A stretch of 64,000 nucleotides of DNA from Zopfochytrium polystomum (taxonomy: Eukaryota > Chytridiomycota > Chytridiomycetes > Chytridiales > Chytridiaceae): positions 186,001 to 250,000 of the forward strand of contig JAIVFJ010000011.1 of assembly GCA_025765615.1 (NCBI GenBank). The letters are read 5' to 3'. The notes under the pieces are model-generated. The model was not told the origin of the DNA. It did not search any database and saw only the letters and a list, made by a program, of their open reading frames with translations. Made by a program: the position numbers and the translations under genes. Shown here piece by piece: positions 23,621-33,263 of the stretch (position 1 is the first letter of the stretch; the number at the start of each line of letters is the position of its first letter).

Positions 23621-25800
23621 AGCTTGGTATGCACACTTTCACACCACCAGCTTTCCGCCTCTGCATCTGCCACAGTTCTTTTTGACGGCCCTCCTTGCAA
23701 TCCCCCTCAGTTCATAGCAATTATGGGCGCCAGCGTCACTATTCAACCACTGGAACCTTCTGCAGAAAACCAGCAGCAAATCAGTGATGAAAAGCAACGC
23801 ACAGCTGTCCTTTATAACATTCGTTGCTCCACAAGTATCTATGACCTTGAGCCCATCCAATACGAGTTTGGGTGCATGTCAGTTTGCATTCCAGGATTCT
23901 TCAACTCAGCAAAGGGCACCACTGGCCTTTTGTCATCTGCCCATTTTGTTTTTACAACCCGTGTTGCAAAAAACTAACCAATCAGTTGTCTTCAAGTCGA
24001 ATTCGACCAGTGCGACTGTGTTGCACATGATTGCGCAGGAATGAAGCAAGGCGTATTGCATAGGACCAGAAGAAGTGTGGAAGCTGGGCTTCAATCAGGA
24101 GACAGGAAGCAATGTGGGTGATGATCTTGATGGCATTTTCTGCGACACCATCACCCTCCTTGACATAAGGGATAGTAGGCTGAAAGACGATGGAAGGTTG
24201 GTGGTTGATACAGTAGGCCTCCAATTGCTGAGTGTTAAGACCAAGGTTGTCTGCCTATACAAATAGTGTTCAACGAGTGGAGAAGAGTTGCTCTTCAAAA
24301 TCAATGCGATCAATTTTCCACTGAGTGACGCCTGCTGTGCGAGCGACAGTGTTGACCTAAGTGTAGCCTGTGGCATAGTCAACAGTAACTTTGGGGTAGT
24401 TGAAACCGTCAAGAGAACGTGTACTGATCTTTCCAGTTTGGTTGGTTCACAGAATCTCCAGTGGAGCAAAATCAAAATGAGGCTTGGCCATGAGGTGTTG
24501 CCGGCGCATCTTTGCCATATCGCAGATGAGGCAAGGCTTGTGTGTTATTTGTGGTGGAGCAGGAGCACTGTTGATATCACCAGAATGGAGAGTGTCGCGT
24601 ACTTGCTCTTGGTGGATGTGGCCAAAACGCTGGTGCCAAAGGTGTGTGCAGTTGCTGGTGATGTGTAGGCCATGGGCTCAACTGGAATTATCCTCTGCAC
24701 AGCTGGGTGCTGGACTGGGATGAAATAGTAAAGGCCGTCATGTTGTTTGCCAATCTTGATGCTGTGTTGAGATGCGAGTATAGTAAGATCAAGGAGGAAG
24801 ACAGAATCCTGAGTGAATAGCATCCTAGCAGTTGGGTCTTGGAGGACATGCGACTCAGAGAGAAGCTGGTTCCTTGGGTGATGGGACATGTAGCACATTG
24901 TGGAGCACCACATCAAAACCAGGAAAGATAAGAGTGACAGGTTCAAGTCCTTTGATGTGGCATTCATGGTCATCTGCTAGGTGGGGCATCGTTGCAAATA
25001 ATGAACGTGTCCAACTCTGAGGCATCAGTGCCTGACGCGGGCTTGCTGGCGATGAGGTCCAGCCAATGGTCAATCAACGGCTTTCTAGCGAGGGGGAGCA
25101 AGGCTTTTGGCTTCATTCACAAGACGTGCCAGTTCATTGTCAGCAGGGAGCTGCAGCAGCATGGGATTTGGTTTCAAATCGTTGGTACTCAGTGAATTGC
25201 TCCTGTTGTGGGATCATTTTCGGTTCAGCTCCAGAATCGATATACAGGAGAGAGGCTATCTGTGTGTGCAGCAAAATGGTAGCTCTGGGACCAGACATTT
25301 TCTGGAGGGAATGGGGATTGAATGCAGAGGCAAGAAAAATGGTGGTGGGAGCTCCCATTTTTCAAGAATGGGAGCTGGGGCAACCAGTTTTCGCCAAAGG
25401 TGTTGGGATTGAAACAGGAGTCAAGGAAAAATAGTGTTGGGAGCTCTTATTTTCCAAGAATAGGAGCTGGTGCACCCACCTCAAGATGATCAGAGGGTGG
25501 ATATTAAAAAAGAAGACAATCAACTTTATTCTTTGCTCCCATGGAAAGATGCTTCATTCACTTCATTGTTTCTTGGCTTTTCCATCACTTGCAAGACCTG
25601 CCACCACCAGTTTTGACTCGTCCACTTCACAAGCCTCATGTTGATAACATCTGTAGCATGTGAATGGCTTCATTTCAGGTGCACCACTTTTGCGATGGGA
25701 TTGTTGGTTCACAAGTTCAACTTACTGTGTTGAAACTGGTCAACAAAAAACCATAGAGGAGTGCCCAATTAAAAAAGAAAAACCAGACCTTGAGATAACT
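23620..25800 (-). pseudogene. Decayed Ty1/copia gag-pol (zinc knuckle, protease, pre-integrase and integrase)
   Basis: On the minus strand, in order from high to low coordinate, there is a degenerate zinc knuckle region (CYRCYQHE, about 25640). A protease core with DSGA (in LLYIDSGAEPKM, about 25240) is followed by VLHNVLHVPSPKEPASL (about 24880) and a pre-integrase segment (KQHDGLYYF, HTFGTS). Integrase text follows as ENAIKIITHIASCLLIEAQL and PHFFWSYAIRLASFLRN at 24000-24150, matching the copia GVAER...MLxEAxLPxxFWxEA consensus. Pieces lie in different frames with stops between them. There is no reverse transcriptase and no intact frame. It is an old, dead element. Confidence 0.8.
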
Positions 25801-26546
25801 GGAGTCTCATTGCTGTTTGCTATCCAGGTAACCAGCACAGGCCAGAGTCTGCTGCTTATCATTCATCACAACCTTGGACCAATGATCCACAACCACTTTG
25901 TCCCAATTCGTCTCCACAAAAGCTCCTGTTGTTTTCCACAGTTTTGCTACTGCTCTTTTGGTCAGCTTCAGTTGGTGGTCAGAGATACTAAAATTGGCCT
26001 TGACAAACACAGTATAGTTTTCATCTTTCAGGAACCCTGTTAGAACATATCACAGTCAAGTTTGGATCTCACATCCAGGCAGCGTCATCTCTTTCGGTTT
26101 TGCATTCAATGGCAGACAGTTTGTCACTAATGTCAAAGTTATTTAAATTTGCCATAGGCAAGCATGCTGGAATAGGCGAATAACCATTGTAGCAAAATGG
26201 ATGTTGCTGATTGGTAACAGCATCAGAGTTATGGCCAAAACACTCAAAAGGAAAACATGTTTTCCTATGGAGTGTTTTTGCTACCCTCTACCACCACCAC
26301 CTCCTCCCCACCTAACACGCATCAACAGGAGTGTGGCTTCATGCTTTCTTGCTCGTGATCAATGCGCTGGCACTGTACCCACACCACACAGGGCTGCAGC
26401 TGCAGCAGTGAAGGTTGTGCAGTGGGCGGCAGTGTACAGCAAGTGCTATGATCTGCCATGGTGGCTGCGGTGCAGCTTGCACCTATGCCCTCAACTGCTC
26501 CACAGCTGCCTTGTGGGGCTGCTTTTTTTTTGGAGTGCTGTGGTTG

Positions 26547-26579
26547 TTGTAGACATTCCTCGTCGAGGAACGTCTACAA
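26547..26579. repeat. 33-bp near-perfect palindrome
   Basis: TTGTAGACATTCCTCG, one base, then CGAGGAACGTCTACAA: a 16-bp inverted repeat with one mismatch. It lies 39 bp upstream of the family 1 LTR in transposon DNA. Confidence 0.75.
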
Positions 26580-26617
26580 AGACCACAAGAAGACTTGAAA
26601 GAAAGTGAGGAAAAACA

Positions 26618-27031
26618 TGTTAGGTGGGACTGACTGTTTGCAGCAAGAGGCACAAGACGGACCTGAACCTATTGTGACTGTCAGTTATTGTTCTCACAAT
26701 GCCCATGGGAGAGCGAGCCACCACCAATGTTGACCTGGGCGCTGGCTTGCGCTGTTGACAAATACTCCAAGTATTAGGTGGAACGGAAACCTGGTGTTAC
26801 CAATTTTCCTCCTCCTCTGCTCAAGCAGATAATATAGGAGAAGTTTTTACCCTGTGCCAGTCATGCTTGCCTAGCAAATATTACAGCGTGCATATCATCA
26901 TTATTATGTATCAATTATTCATAACAGAGTTTTTCTCTTTTCTTTCCAAGTTGGGAGAAGGACCACCCACAAACACACATCTCCACTTCATTCACTCCTT
27001 CCACTCACTCACTCAGAGTAGACTGTTTACA
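26618..27031 (+). mobile_element. LTR, family 1 (414 bp)
   Basis: Starts TGTTAGGTGG and ends CTGTTTACA (TG...CA). The same sequence, reversed, lies at 29138-29862. Flanking pentamers AAACA and AATCA differ by one base, so a decayed 5-bp target duplication is possible. It preserves, without insertion, the site (TTTTTACCCTGTGCCAG) at which the heat-shock LTR inserted in the other copy. Confidence 0.75.
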
Positions 27032-27510
27032 AATCAAAGACAAGGGGAGGCAGAAAGGGAGAGAGACAGAGAGGGAGAGAGTGAGAATGAGAGAGAAAGA
27101 AACTCAGCAAAAGGGCAATCACACCTTCACATCTTCAAACACACAGAGACAGACAGACAGACAGATAGACAGAACGAAAGCAGGGCCAACCCAAAAAAAA
27201 AAGAAAAATAAAAAGACATATAGCCCCACACACACACCACCAGACCTGGCCGCAATAGCCGCTGTTGCTGCTCACTCTCCAGCAAGAGCGTCACCTCATC
27301 GTCCTCCTTTGTCTCGGCCGTGTCTGGCCTGTACGGCGACGCAAACGCCGCTGCCCCCGTCCCTTTACCTGACTTCTGCAAGCCCTCCCTCAGAGGCCTG
27401 CCCCCAACATGTGAGGCCAAACATCCAGGCGCTGACGCTCTTTTTTTTTGTTTTTTTTTCTTTATCCAGGGCTTTTTTGCAGGGGACAGGAATCAATAAA
27501 TAGAAACTGA
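27032..27510 (+). pseudogene. Probable captured 5' fragment of a host gene (promoter microsatellites plus partial exons)
   Basis: 27050-27110 is GAGA-rich and 27138-27172 is an ACAG/CAGA repeat, the same repeat pair seen upstream of intact genes here. A GC-rich open stretch (about 27240-27405, with SSFVSAVSGLYGDANAAAPV in one frame) then ends at a donor-like GTGAGG. T-tracts and TTTATCCAG follow at about 27470, with a short open end that stops at about 27500. Base composition contrasts with the AT-rich transposon DNA on both sides. No ATG opens the frame, so it is not a working gene. No family is recognised. Confidence 0.4.
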
Positions 27511-27639
27511 CAATCCTTTTCTGACAATTCTGAGCCCTGGCGGGAAGCAGTGGGTGAAACTGGGGATACAGTCTGTTTCTTGAGCCTCACTGTAAATCTG
27601 GCAGATTTAGCCATGATGTCAACATCACAGAAAAATGGA

Positions 27640-28620
27640 GCTGCAGAACCCATTATATTGCCATCTCCAGCTACCATTTCACATGAAGTGGGAGCCAGTG
27701 CAACAAGAAAAATGGATCTCAAGCACCCAAATCAATGAAAAATGGTATCTCTGAATCTCAAAATAGGGAGCCAAAATGGAACCTACAACTCCCATTAAGA
27801 ACAAATCAAAAATGGTAGCTGGGGATCCAGAGCTGTGGTGAGGTGTCGATGGTTTGAGGTAGCCTTTGGCTCTGGCCCATGGGTGACTCCTGGCTTGCAG
27901 CAGCCACAGCAGTCCCTTTCCATGTGGTGAACATATGCCTTGTGGTAACCACACCAGTATTGGGGCCTATCCCACAACAAGGGGAGCAAGAGCGGTTTTG
28001 GTTGTTGTGGGTGTTGCATCCCCTGTTGTCATCATTCCTGTAGTTGCTTCCTTGGCAATTGTTTCTTTCTGCTTGCTCAAGGTCATTGCAACCTCCTTGG
28101 ATGTGGTCAATTTGGTGGTGTCTATCATTGCAGTCGTCATTGTTGTCACAGTGGTTGCTCCCTTGATGCCACTTGGGGTTGTTGCAGTGGTTCCTCTTCA
28201 TCTGCCTCCAGGGCAGTCAAGACAGCAGTAAGCTCATCCCTGATGTTCTGTAGATCATCGAAGCAGGCGTCATTGTTTCGAAGTGCTGCCACAAATGGTC
28301 CAAAACAACTATGAGATGAGCCACGTGCGAGGTCTGTGCACAGTTTGCCCTGCAGTTTGCATGACAAACTCATCAAGTCAGTTCTGGCCATGACCTTGGA
28401 TGAACAGTCACTGAAGTTGCTCAATCGTGCACACATAAAAATTCAGGTCTTGGTAATGCAAAGTCCGTGTTTGTGTGTAGCTGCAGCCCCAACCATCTGT
28501 TTTCAAAGTCATCAATCAAGCTGGATGGGTGGGCATTGTGGAATGTTCGCGAATGGCAGCCACACAGTCTTGATAGAGGTGAATGTTGCAGCAGAGCTCA
28601 AACCTGATCATCAAAGCTAA
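27640..28620 (-). pseudogene. Decayed copia-like gag remnant with CCHC-like knuckle
   Basis: Minus-strand frames show Asn/Gln-rich gag-like text and WCGYHKAYVHHMERDC, a C-x2-H-x4-H-x4-C knuckle like those of copia gag proteins. Upstream lies FDDLQNIRDELTAVLTALEA. Frames are interrupted. It may be the 5' part of the same element whose pol remnant lies at 23620-25800, split by the LTR at 26618. Confidence 0.55.
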
Positions 28621-29137
28621 ACAAGCCGTTTCGTTCTCCTTGATGAAGGTGGCATGCATCTTCAGCATGGCATTCACCACTAATAAGTCACGTCAGCGTC
28701 TTGCTGGTGAACATGCTGACAAAGAGTTTAGGTTGGACACTTGTAACCAGGCGCTTTAGGTAGAAATGGAAAGAGCAGAAGCGCGCAAATGCAGCTGTGT
28801 AAGCACGTCCCTTGATTGCTCCCTGGGGTCGAGAAGATGTCTTGCAAAGTTGAAGAAGCATTTTCTACTTTTGCAATTGATCAAATTGCAAAGAGAAGTT
28901 GTGGAGAGCTGTGTGATAGCTTGTTGGAAAGATTAGTAACAGAGCTTTTGAATGCACTATAGCACACCTAGATTGAATGACAGAGTGAGCCAGGAGAGGG
29001 TGCGGAAAATTTTTAGCCTCCCCAACGAGAAGGTTTCTAAAGTTGAGCTAGGCTGATTCTGTTTGTTGGAGGTGGTAGAGATTGTTGCTCTGAGCTAGAA
29101 TCTGTGGTTGATGCAGCCAGAAGCTGGCATGCTGTTG
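28621..29137. other. Transposon-derived DNA, no gene
   Basis: AT-richer sequence between the gag remnant and the family 1 LTR. No open frame with recognisable content. Confidence 0.45.
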
Positions 29138-29345
29138 TGTAAACAGTCTACTCTGAGTGAGTGAGTGGAAGGAGTGAATGAAGTGGAGATGTGTGCTTGT
29201 GGGTGGTCCTTCTCCCCAACTTGGAGAGAAAGTGAAAAATTCTGTTATGAATAATTGATACATAATGACGATATGCACGCTGTAATAGTTGCTAGGCAAG
29301 CGTGACTGGTACAGGGTTGTTATGAATCACCCTCTGGAAACCTCT

Positions 29346-29400
29346 GGAACCTTCTAGAACATTCCTTCATGGAACCTTGTGGAACCTTCTGGAACCTTCT
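29346..29400 (+). promoter_or_regulatory. Heat-shock element array in the solo LTR
   Basis: 29346-29365 reads gGAAc cTTCt aGAAc aTTCc, four perfect alternating nGAAn/nTTCn pentamers. 29371-29400 reads gGAAc cTTgt gGAAc cTTCt gGAAc cTTCt, six pentamers with a single mismatch. Heat-shock factor trimers bind three or more such units. The array lies about 110-165 bp upstream of the TATA box. Confidence 0.85.
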
Positions 29401-29508
29401 TTGCTTCCTGACTTGTCTTGTTGTCATTGGTATCATTGGTATCATTGTATTACTAATTGCTCTTTCTGGAACTTTCTTTGAGTCTTGACAAGGAAGACTC
29501 TCAAAAGG

Positions 29509-29515
29509 TATAAAA
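29509..29515 (+). promoter_or_regulatory. TATA box of the solo LTR
   Basis: TATAAAA within AAAAGGTATAAAAGGGGGG, correctly placed for transcription starting in the LTR and downstream of the heat-shock elements. Confidence 0.75.
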
Positions 29516-29862
29516 GGGGGGATGGGGGACCTGTCCCATCCCTCAAGTGAATTATTGTTTCCAATACAATCATCACTCCTCTCAGTTCCTTGTCTGCCTT
29601 GTCCTGTCCTGCCCTGTTCCTGACAAGGGTAAAAACCTCTCCTATATTATCTGTTTGAGCAGAGGAGGAGGAAAATTGTTAACACCAGGTTTCCGTTCCA
29701 CTTAATACTTGGAGTATTTGTCAACAGCACAAGCCAGCGCCCAGGTCTGCATTGGTGGTGGCTCACTCTCCCTTTGGCATTGTGAGAACAATAACTGACA
29801 GTCACAATAGGTTCAGGTCCGTCTTGTGCCTCTTGCTGCTAACCAGTCAGTTCCACCTAACA

Positions 29863-30060
29863 CCTTGTGTGTCCTGTGGTGGGCAGTTCAACCCTCTTGA
29901 GTAAGGGCTGCCTACTCTGCTTGGACTGAACAGACAGCTGACCAGAGACAGAACAAGAATAACCCACCTCACTTGTGACAAGGGTGCCTTGCAAGGACTT
30001 GCCATGTGAGACGCAAGTTTCACCAGTGGCAGGAAATCTGTTCACAACACCAACTCAAGT
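29863..30060 (-). repeat. Dispersed transposon-derived repeat (direct relative at 58110-58300)
   Basis: The reverse complement shares CTCAAGAGGGTTGA, CCCACCACAGGACACACAAGG and a GCATGGCAAG-like block with 58110-58300. Here it abuts the family 1 LTR, so it is probably internal sequence of that element next to its 3' LTR. Confidence 0.6.
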
Positions 30061-30497
30061 CTGTTGGTGCCCTTTTGAGATGCCAGGTGAAATCACCAAC
30101 AATATCCACTTCATAGGATCAACTCTGTTAAACGACCAAGCAACTTGCTGTCCCTTGTCGCTCTCCCAATCAAAATAATATCAAGGGTGGGGCTCCCAAA
30201 TGCTGAAGGAGAGATTTGGGGAAGAATGGCGCCAGCTTTGCCTTTGTCGATGTCTCTCGCCTTTTGGTCTCTTTTTCCATGCGGTTCGGTTGTCTCGCGC
30301 ACGGCAAGGCCAAAAACGTCAATTTAGAAATCAACAAAAATATTCAACAGCAACAACAGAAAGAAACGAAAAAAAAAGAAAAAAAAAAAAAAAAAGAGCG
30401 GAACCACTTTCGGTTCCGATTTCAAAACAACGTTTCTTCCCTCAAATTCATCCGGCCCTGCCACTCACTCCCACTTCACCGACGGGCGTCAGTCATC

Positions 30498-32381
30498 ATG
30501 AACGAACGCAACAGTAGCAGCAGCAGCAGCAGCACCAGCAGCAATACCACCGCTGCTGCCGCCGCTGCCACCGCCGCCTACGGCACTCTGGACGACGGCC
30601 ACGACCGCGTCAAGTGCAACGACGAGAATACCCAGCCGCAGCAACGCCACCACCACCACCACCACGACAACCACCATCGCCAGCACCACGAGCACCATCA
30701 CCATCATGAGCGGAAGCAGGCTCGCAACGATCCCAGCGCCGACTGCCTCTCTCCTTCAGAATCCTTGGCTCCGAACGGCGATGGCCCTGATGCGGACGAC
30801 CAAGGAGAAGAAGGAGAAGAAGGAGGAGAAGGAGATGGAAGAGATAATGGGACCCGCAGATTTGCCACAGTCGCCATCGCAAACGGGAAGCTCATCCAAC
30901 CGACAAAATCATCTGCACGCCGCCCGCTCAGCATCGTCACTGCCGTCAGCGCTCTGGCGTCCTCTAACGGCTCGTCGCCTACCACAGCCACCAGCCGCTA
31001 CTATTCTGCTGCAGGAAAGTCCTTTACGGCGTCTCTCAGGGCTGGGGAAAGCGTTATCTGCGATGGAGCGGTTGACAGCGATGCCGTGGACACCGCTGAT
31101 GGCTCACTTTCGGAGAAAGACTGCTACTTCGATCCGCCGGTCAGTGAAGTTGAACTAGTGTGGAAAGAAACTCTTGTGATTACAGAGTCACCTACCGAAG
31201 ATTCGGTCGACCTGGATGGCCGCTTGTCCAGCTGTGACAGGCTCGATCCTGTAAAATCAAACAACTTGTCGATCAATTCCCCGGCTGTAAATATGATAGT
31301 CGACGACCATAACGCGGCCGACGTCCCACCGCTCAATCTGCCCTCTCCTCCGGTGGTTTTCGAATCGATTGACCGATTTGAGATGGCAGGAAGAGACGGT
31401 GGGATGGCAGCGATGAATGTGTGCCCGTCGTGCTCGGGAACCGGATACTTGCCAAACGATTCTCCTTGCTTCAACTGCCCGGGACCATCTCTGCTCTTGG
31501 GCAACAATGACCGCGCAGTTTTTCACTCGGAAATGAGCGACTTCAAATCTTACGCTCCGTCCCTTGCCTTCACCCGTTTGCGTCGACACGCGCGGGAGCA
31601 GCTGCACACCGCCCGCTTGAACAGTGGAGAATCAATCCTCTCCTTGCGTCGAACCCCCTCAGAACTGGAGCTGCTTCCCCCTCCTTCGCCTCCCCTTTTT
31701 GCAGACGACACGGGTGCGGAGGGCACTGACGGTGATGACGAGCTGGACAAAGGAGACGTTGCGGCTCTCTCAACTCCACTTGCTAAATTCAAGACACCAA
31801 GGCGACGATTGTCCAGCCAAACAACGTCCTCCTTAAAGATGACTGCCATTCTTCGGGCCGCATCGGCGGGTTCTGAAGCTCGAAGGAACTCATCACCCGC
31901 TGCAGCTTCGACCGCGCCTTCAACATCTGGCAGCAAAGTTCAGGTGTCGCTTTCAATGTCTCCACGATCTCGAACGAAATTTTGGGCATCGGTCTCTCCC
32001 GACTTTGGTGCCGAGGACAGTCCGACTCTTCGCATCCTGTCTGGATCGGAGACAACATCTGGTTACCGTTGCGGCGGCGCTACTGGCTCTGGCGGGGGTC
32101 CCGGCCGAGGCGGGGGAGGGGGGGGCCAAGACGAACTTGGTCCGAAAAAAGACGAGTTGTCCGGACACACCGACGAGAGTCTGATCACAAAGGACAGCGA
32201 TGCAAGAAGCTCTGTCAGCGTTACCGTTCGCGCCGCGACCTCTGCGTCCCCGTCGGCAAGGGGAGCGGTGGAGGCTGGGTCTTCCGTCTCGTATTGCTAC
32301 TGCTCTACCTCCTCGTCGACGACGTCTTCGTCGACGTGCTCGTCTTCATCGTGCTCTTCACCACGGCTTTCGCGGATCTAG
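30498..32381 (+). CDS. Ser/His-rich protein with a DnaJ-like CxxCxGxG zinc motif
   Basis: A single exon of 627 residues from ATG 30498 (GTCATCATGA context). The frame is open further up to ATG 30279, through a Gln/Lys-rich leader. Order: Ser and Ala runs, a His cluster at about residues 50-72, an acidic Glu/Gly tract at about 100-113, a mixed middle region, and at about residue 313 CPSCSGTGYLPNDSPCFNCP. This has the C-x2-C-x-G-x-G...C-x2-C pattern of DnaJ zinc centres, but no J domain or substrate-binding domain is present. A Gly run and a Ser/Cys-rich C-terminus follow. I do not recognise the family. No signal peptide or membrane segment is seen. The His cluster and Cys motif suggest metal binding, which is inference. 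A transposon remnant ends about 440 bp upstream. Confidence 0.7.
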   Translation: MNERNSSSSSSSTSSNTTAAAAAATAAYGTLDDGHDRVKCNDENTQPQQRHHHHHHDNHHRQHHEHHHHHERKQARNDPSADCLSPSESLAPNGDGPDADDQGEEGEEGGEGDGRDNGTRRFATVAIANGKLIQPTKSSARRPLSIVTAVSALASSNGSSPTTATSRYYSAAGKSFTASLRAGESVICDGAVDSDAVDTADGSLSEKDCYFDPPVSEVELVWKETLVITESPTEDSVDLDGRLSSCDRLDPVKSNNLSINSPAVNMIVDDHNAADVPPLNLPSPPVVFESIDRFEMAGRDGGMAAMNVCPSCSGTGYLPNDSPCFNCPGPSLLLGNNDRAVFHSEMSDFKSYAPSLAFTRLRRHAREQLHTARLNSGESILSLRRTPSELELLPPPSPPLFADDTGAEGTDGDDELDKGDVAALSTPLAKFKTPRRRLSSQTTSSLKMTAILRAASAGSEARRNSSPAAASTAPSTSGSKVQVSLSMSPRSRTKFWASVSPDFGAEDSPTLRILSGSETTSGYRCGGATGSGGGPGRGGGGGGQDELGPKKDELSGHTDESLITKDSDARSSVSVTVRAATSASPSARGAVEAGSSVSYCYCSTSSSTTSSSTCSSSSCSSPRLSRI

Positions 32382-33263
32382 ACCACGTTCGCCTGTGATG
32401 CTTTATCTGCACGACTTGCCCTCCCCCCCTTCCCCGCTCCACGAGCTCACCCTTTGCCTTCACCATCAGAGTGTGAACAACCTTTTTTTTTGCCCCCAGC
32501 TTTTGGACCAAACCTTATACAAAGGACCTGACGATGAGGATTTTCCCACCCCTCAGTCAGCCCTCTCCTTTTCTACCTCCGAATGCAAAACATGTTGTCT
32601 CATTTGACCATCCATCTGCACTTCGACTTGTTTTTCGCCGCTTCGTAAGAGCTTTTTATTTCCCGCTTGCGCTTGGCAGTGCACCTTTGTTGGCCCTTTT
32701 TTTTCATCCCGTCGCAGAGTTTTTGCAAAACCGCCATTTCCTTTTTTGGCGGTGTCAGCGCTAGGACGCACAAAGTGTACCTTTGCTCTGTTCGGCCCCC
32801 AGCTACCTGGCCCCTGTTTTGCTTTCGTCTTCCTCTCTAAAAACAAATACAGGCGATAACCTTGCACCGAACAGCCGGTTTCTTTTTTCTTTTCTTTTTT
32901 TTTTTAACTTTTTTGCAAGCAACACGACCTCTTGTCGAACACTTTGAACATTCGTCACTGTATTTTCCCTACACCACGAATGAAGACCCAAGGTTGCTCC
33001 ACGAAACCACGCACTCCGGCAACTAAAATGACGCGCTCACGGCGTCCAACAACTCCCCACAAAAAACGAAGATGCAATCGTAAATAGGAATATTGCGGTG
33101 AAAACGAAACAATTGGGAGAGAACAAACAGTCACTCCCTGTTGACAATCACGAAAGAAGGGCAACAAAAAAAAAAAAAGAAAATCAAAAAAAGTAAGGAG
33201 GAAACAAGAGCTCGAAAGGCAACTCATTTTCACTTTCCTGTATCTAAAGGTCATCACACTGTC
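32382..33263. other. Intergenic between convergent genes
   Basis: Contains the 3' flanks of the Ser/His-rich gene (+) and the MFS gene (-). T- and A-rich runs lie at 32880-32910 and 33165-33195. No coding sequence is supported. Confidence 0.5.

Larger units (their letters stand above)
29318..29625 (+). mobile_element. Solo LTR (308 bp) with intact 5-bp target duplications
   Basis: Begins TGTTATGAATC, ends CTGTTCCTGACA, and is flanked on both sides by AGGGT (29313-29317 and 29626-29630). The undisturbed site exists in the 26618 copy as ACCCT in TTTTTACCCTGTGCC. It carries heat-shock pentamers at 29346-29400, a TATA box at 29509 and a U5-like end (GTGAATTATTGTTTCCAATA) also found at 19832-19906. 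It was left by LTR-LTR recombination of a full element, so no coding part remains. Confidence 0.9.
29138..29862 (-). mobile_element. LTR, family 1, interrupted by a younger solo LTR
   Basis: Reverse complement of the 26618-27031 LTR: TGTTAGG terminus at 29862, TGTAAACAG (reverse of CTGTTTACA) at 29138. It is split by 308 bp of inserted DNA plus a 5-bp duplication; without these it is 412 bp, against 414 bp for the intact copy. Confidence 0.8.
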
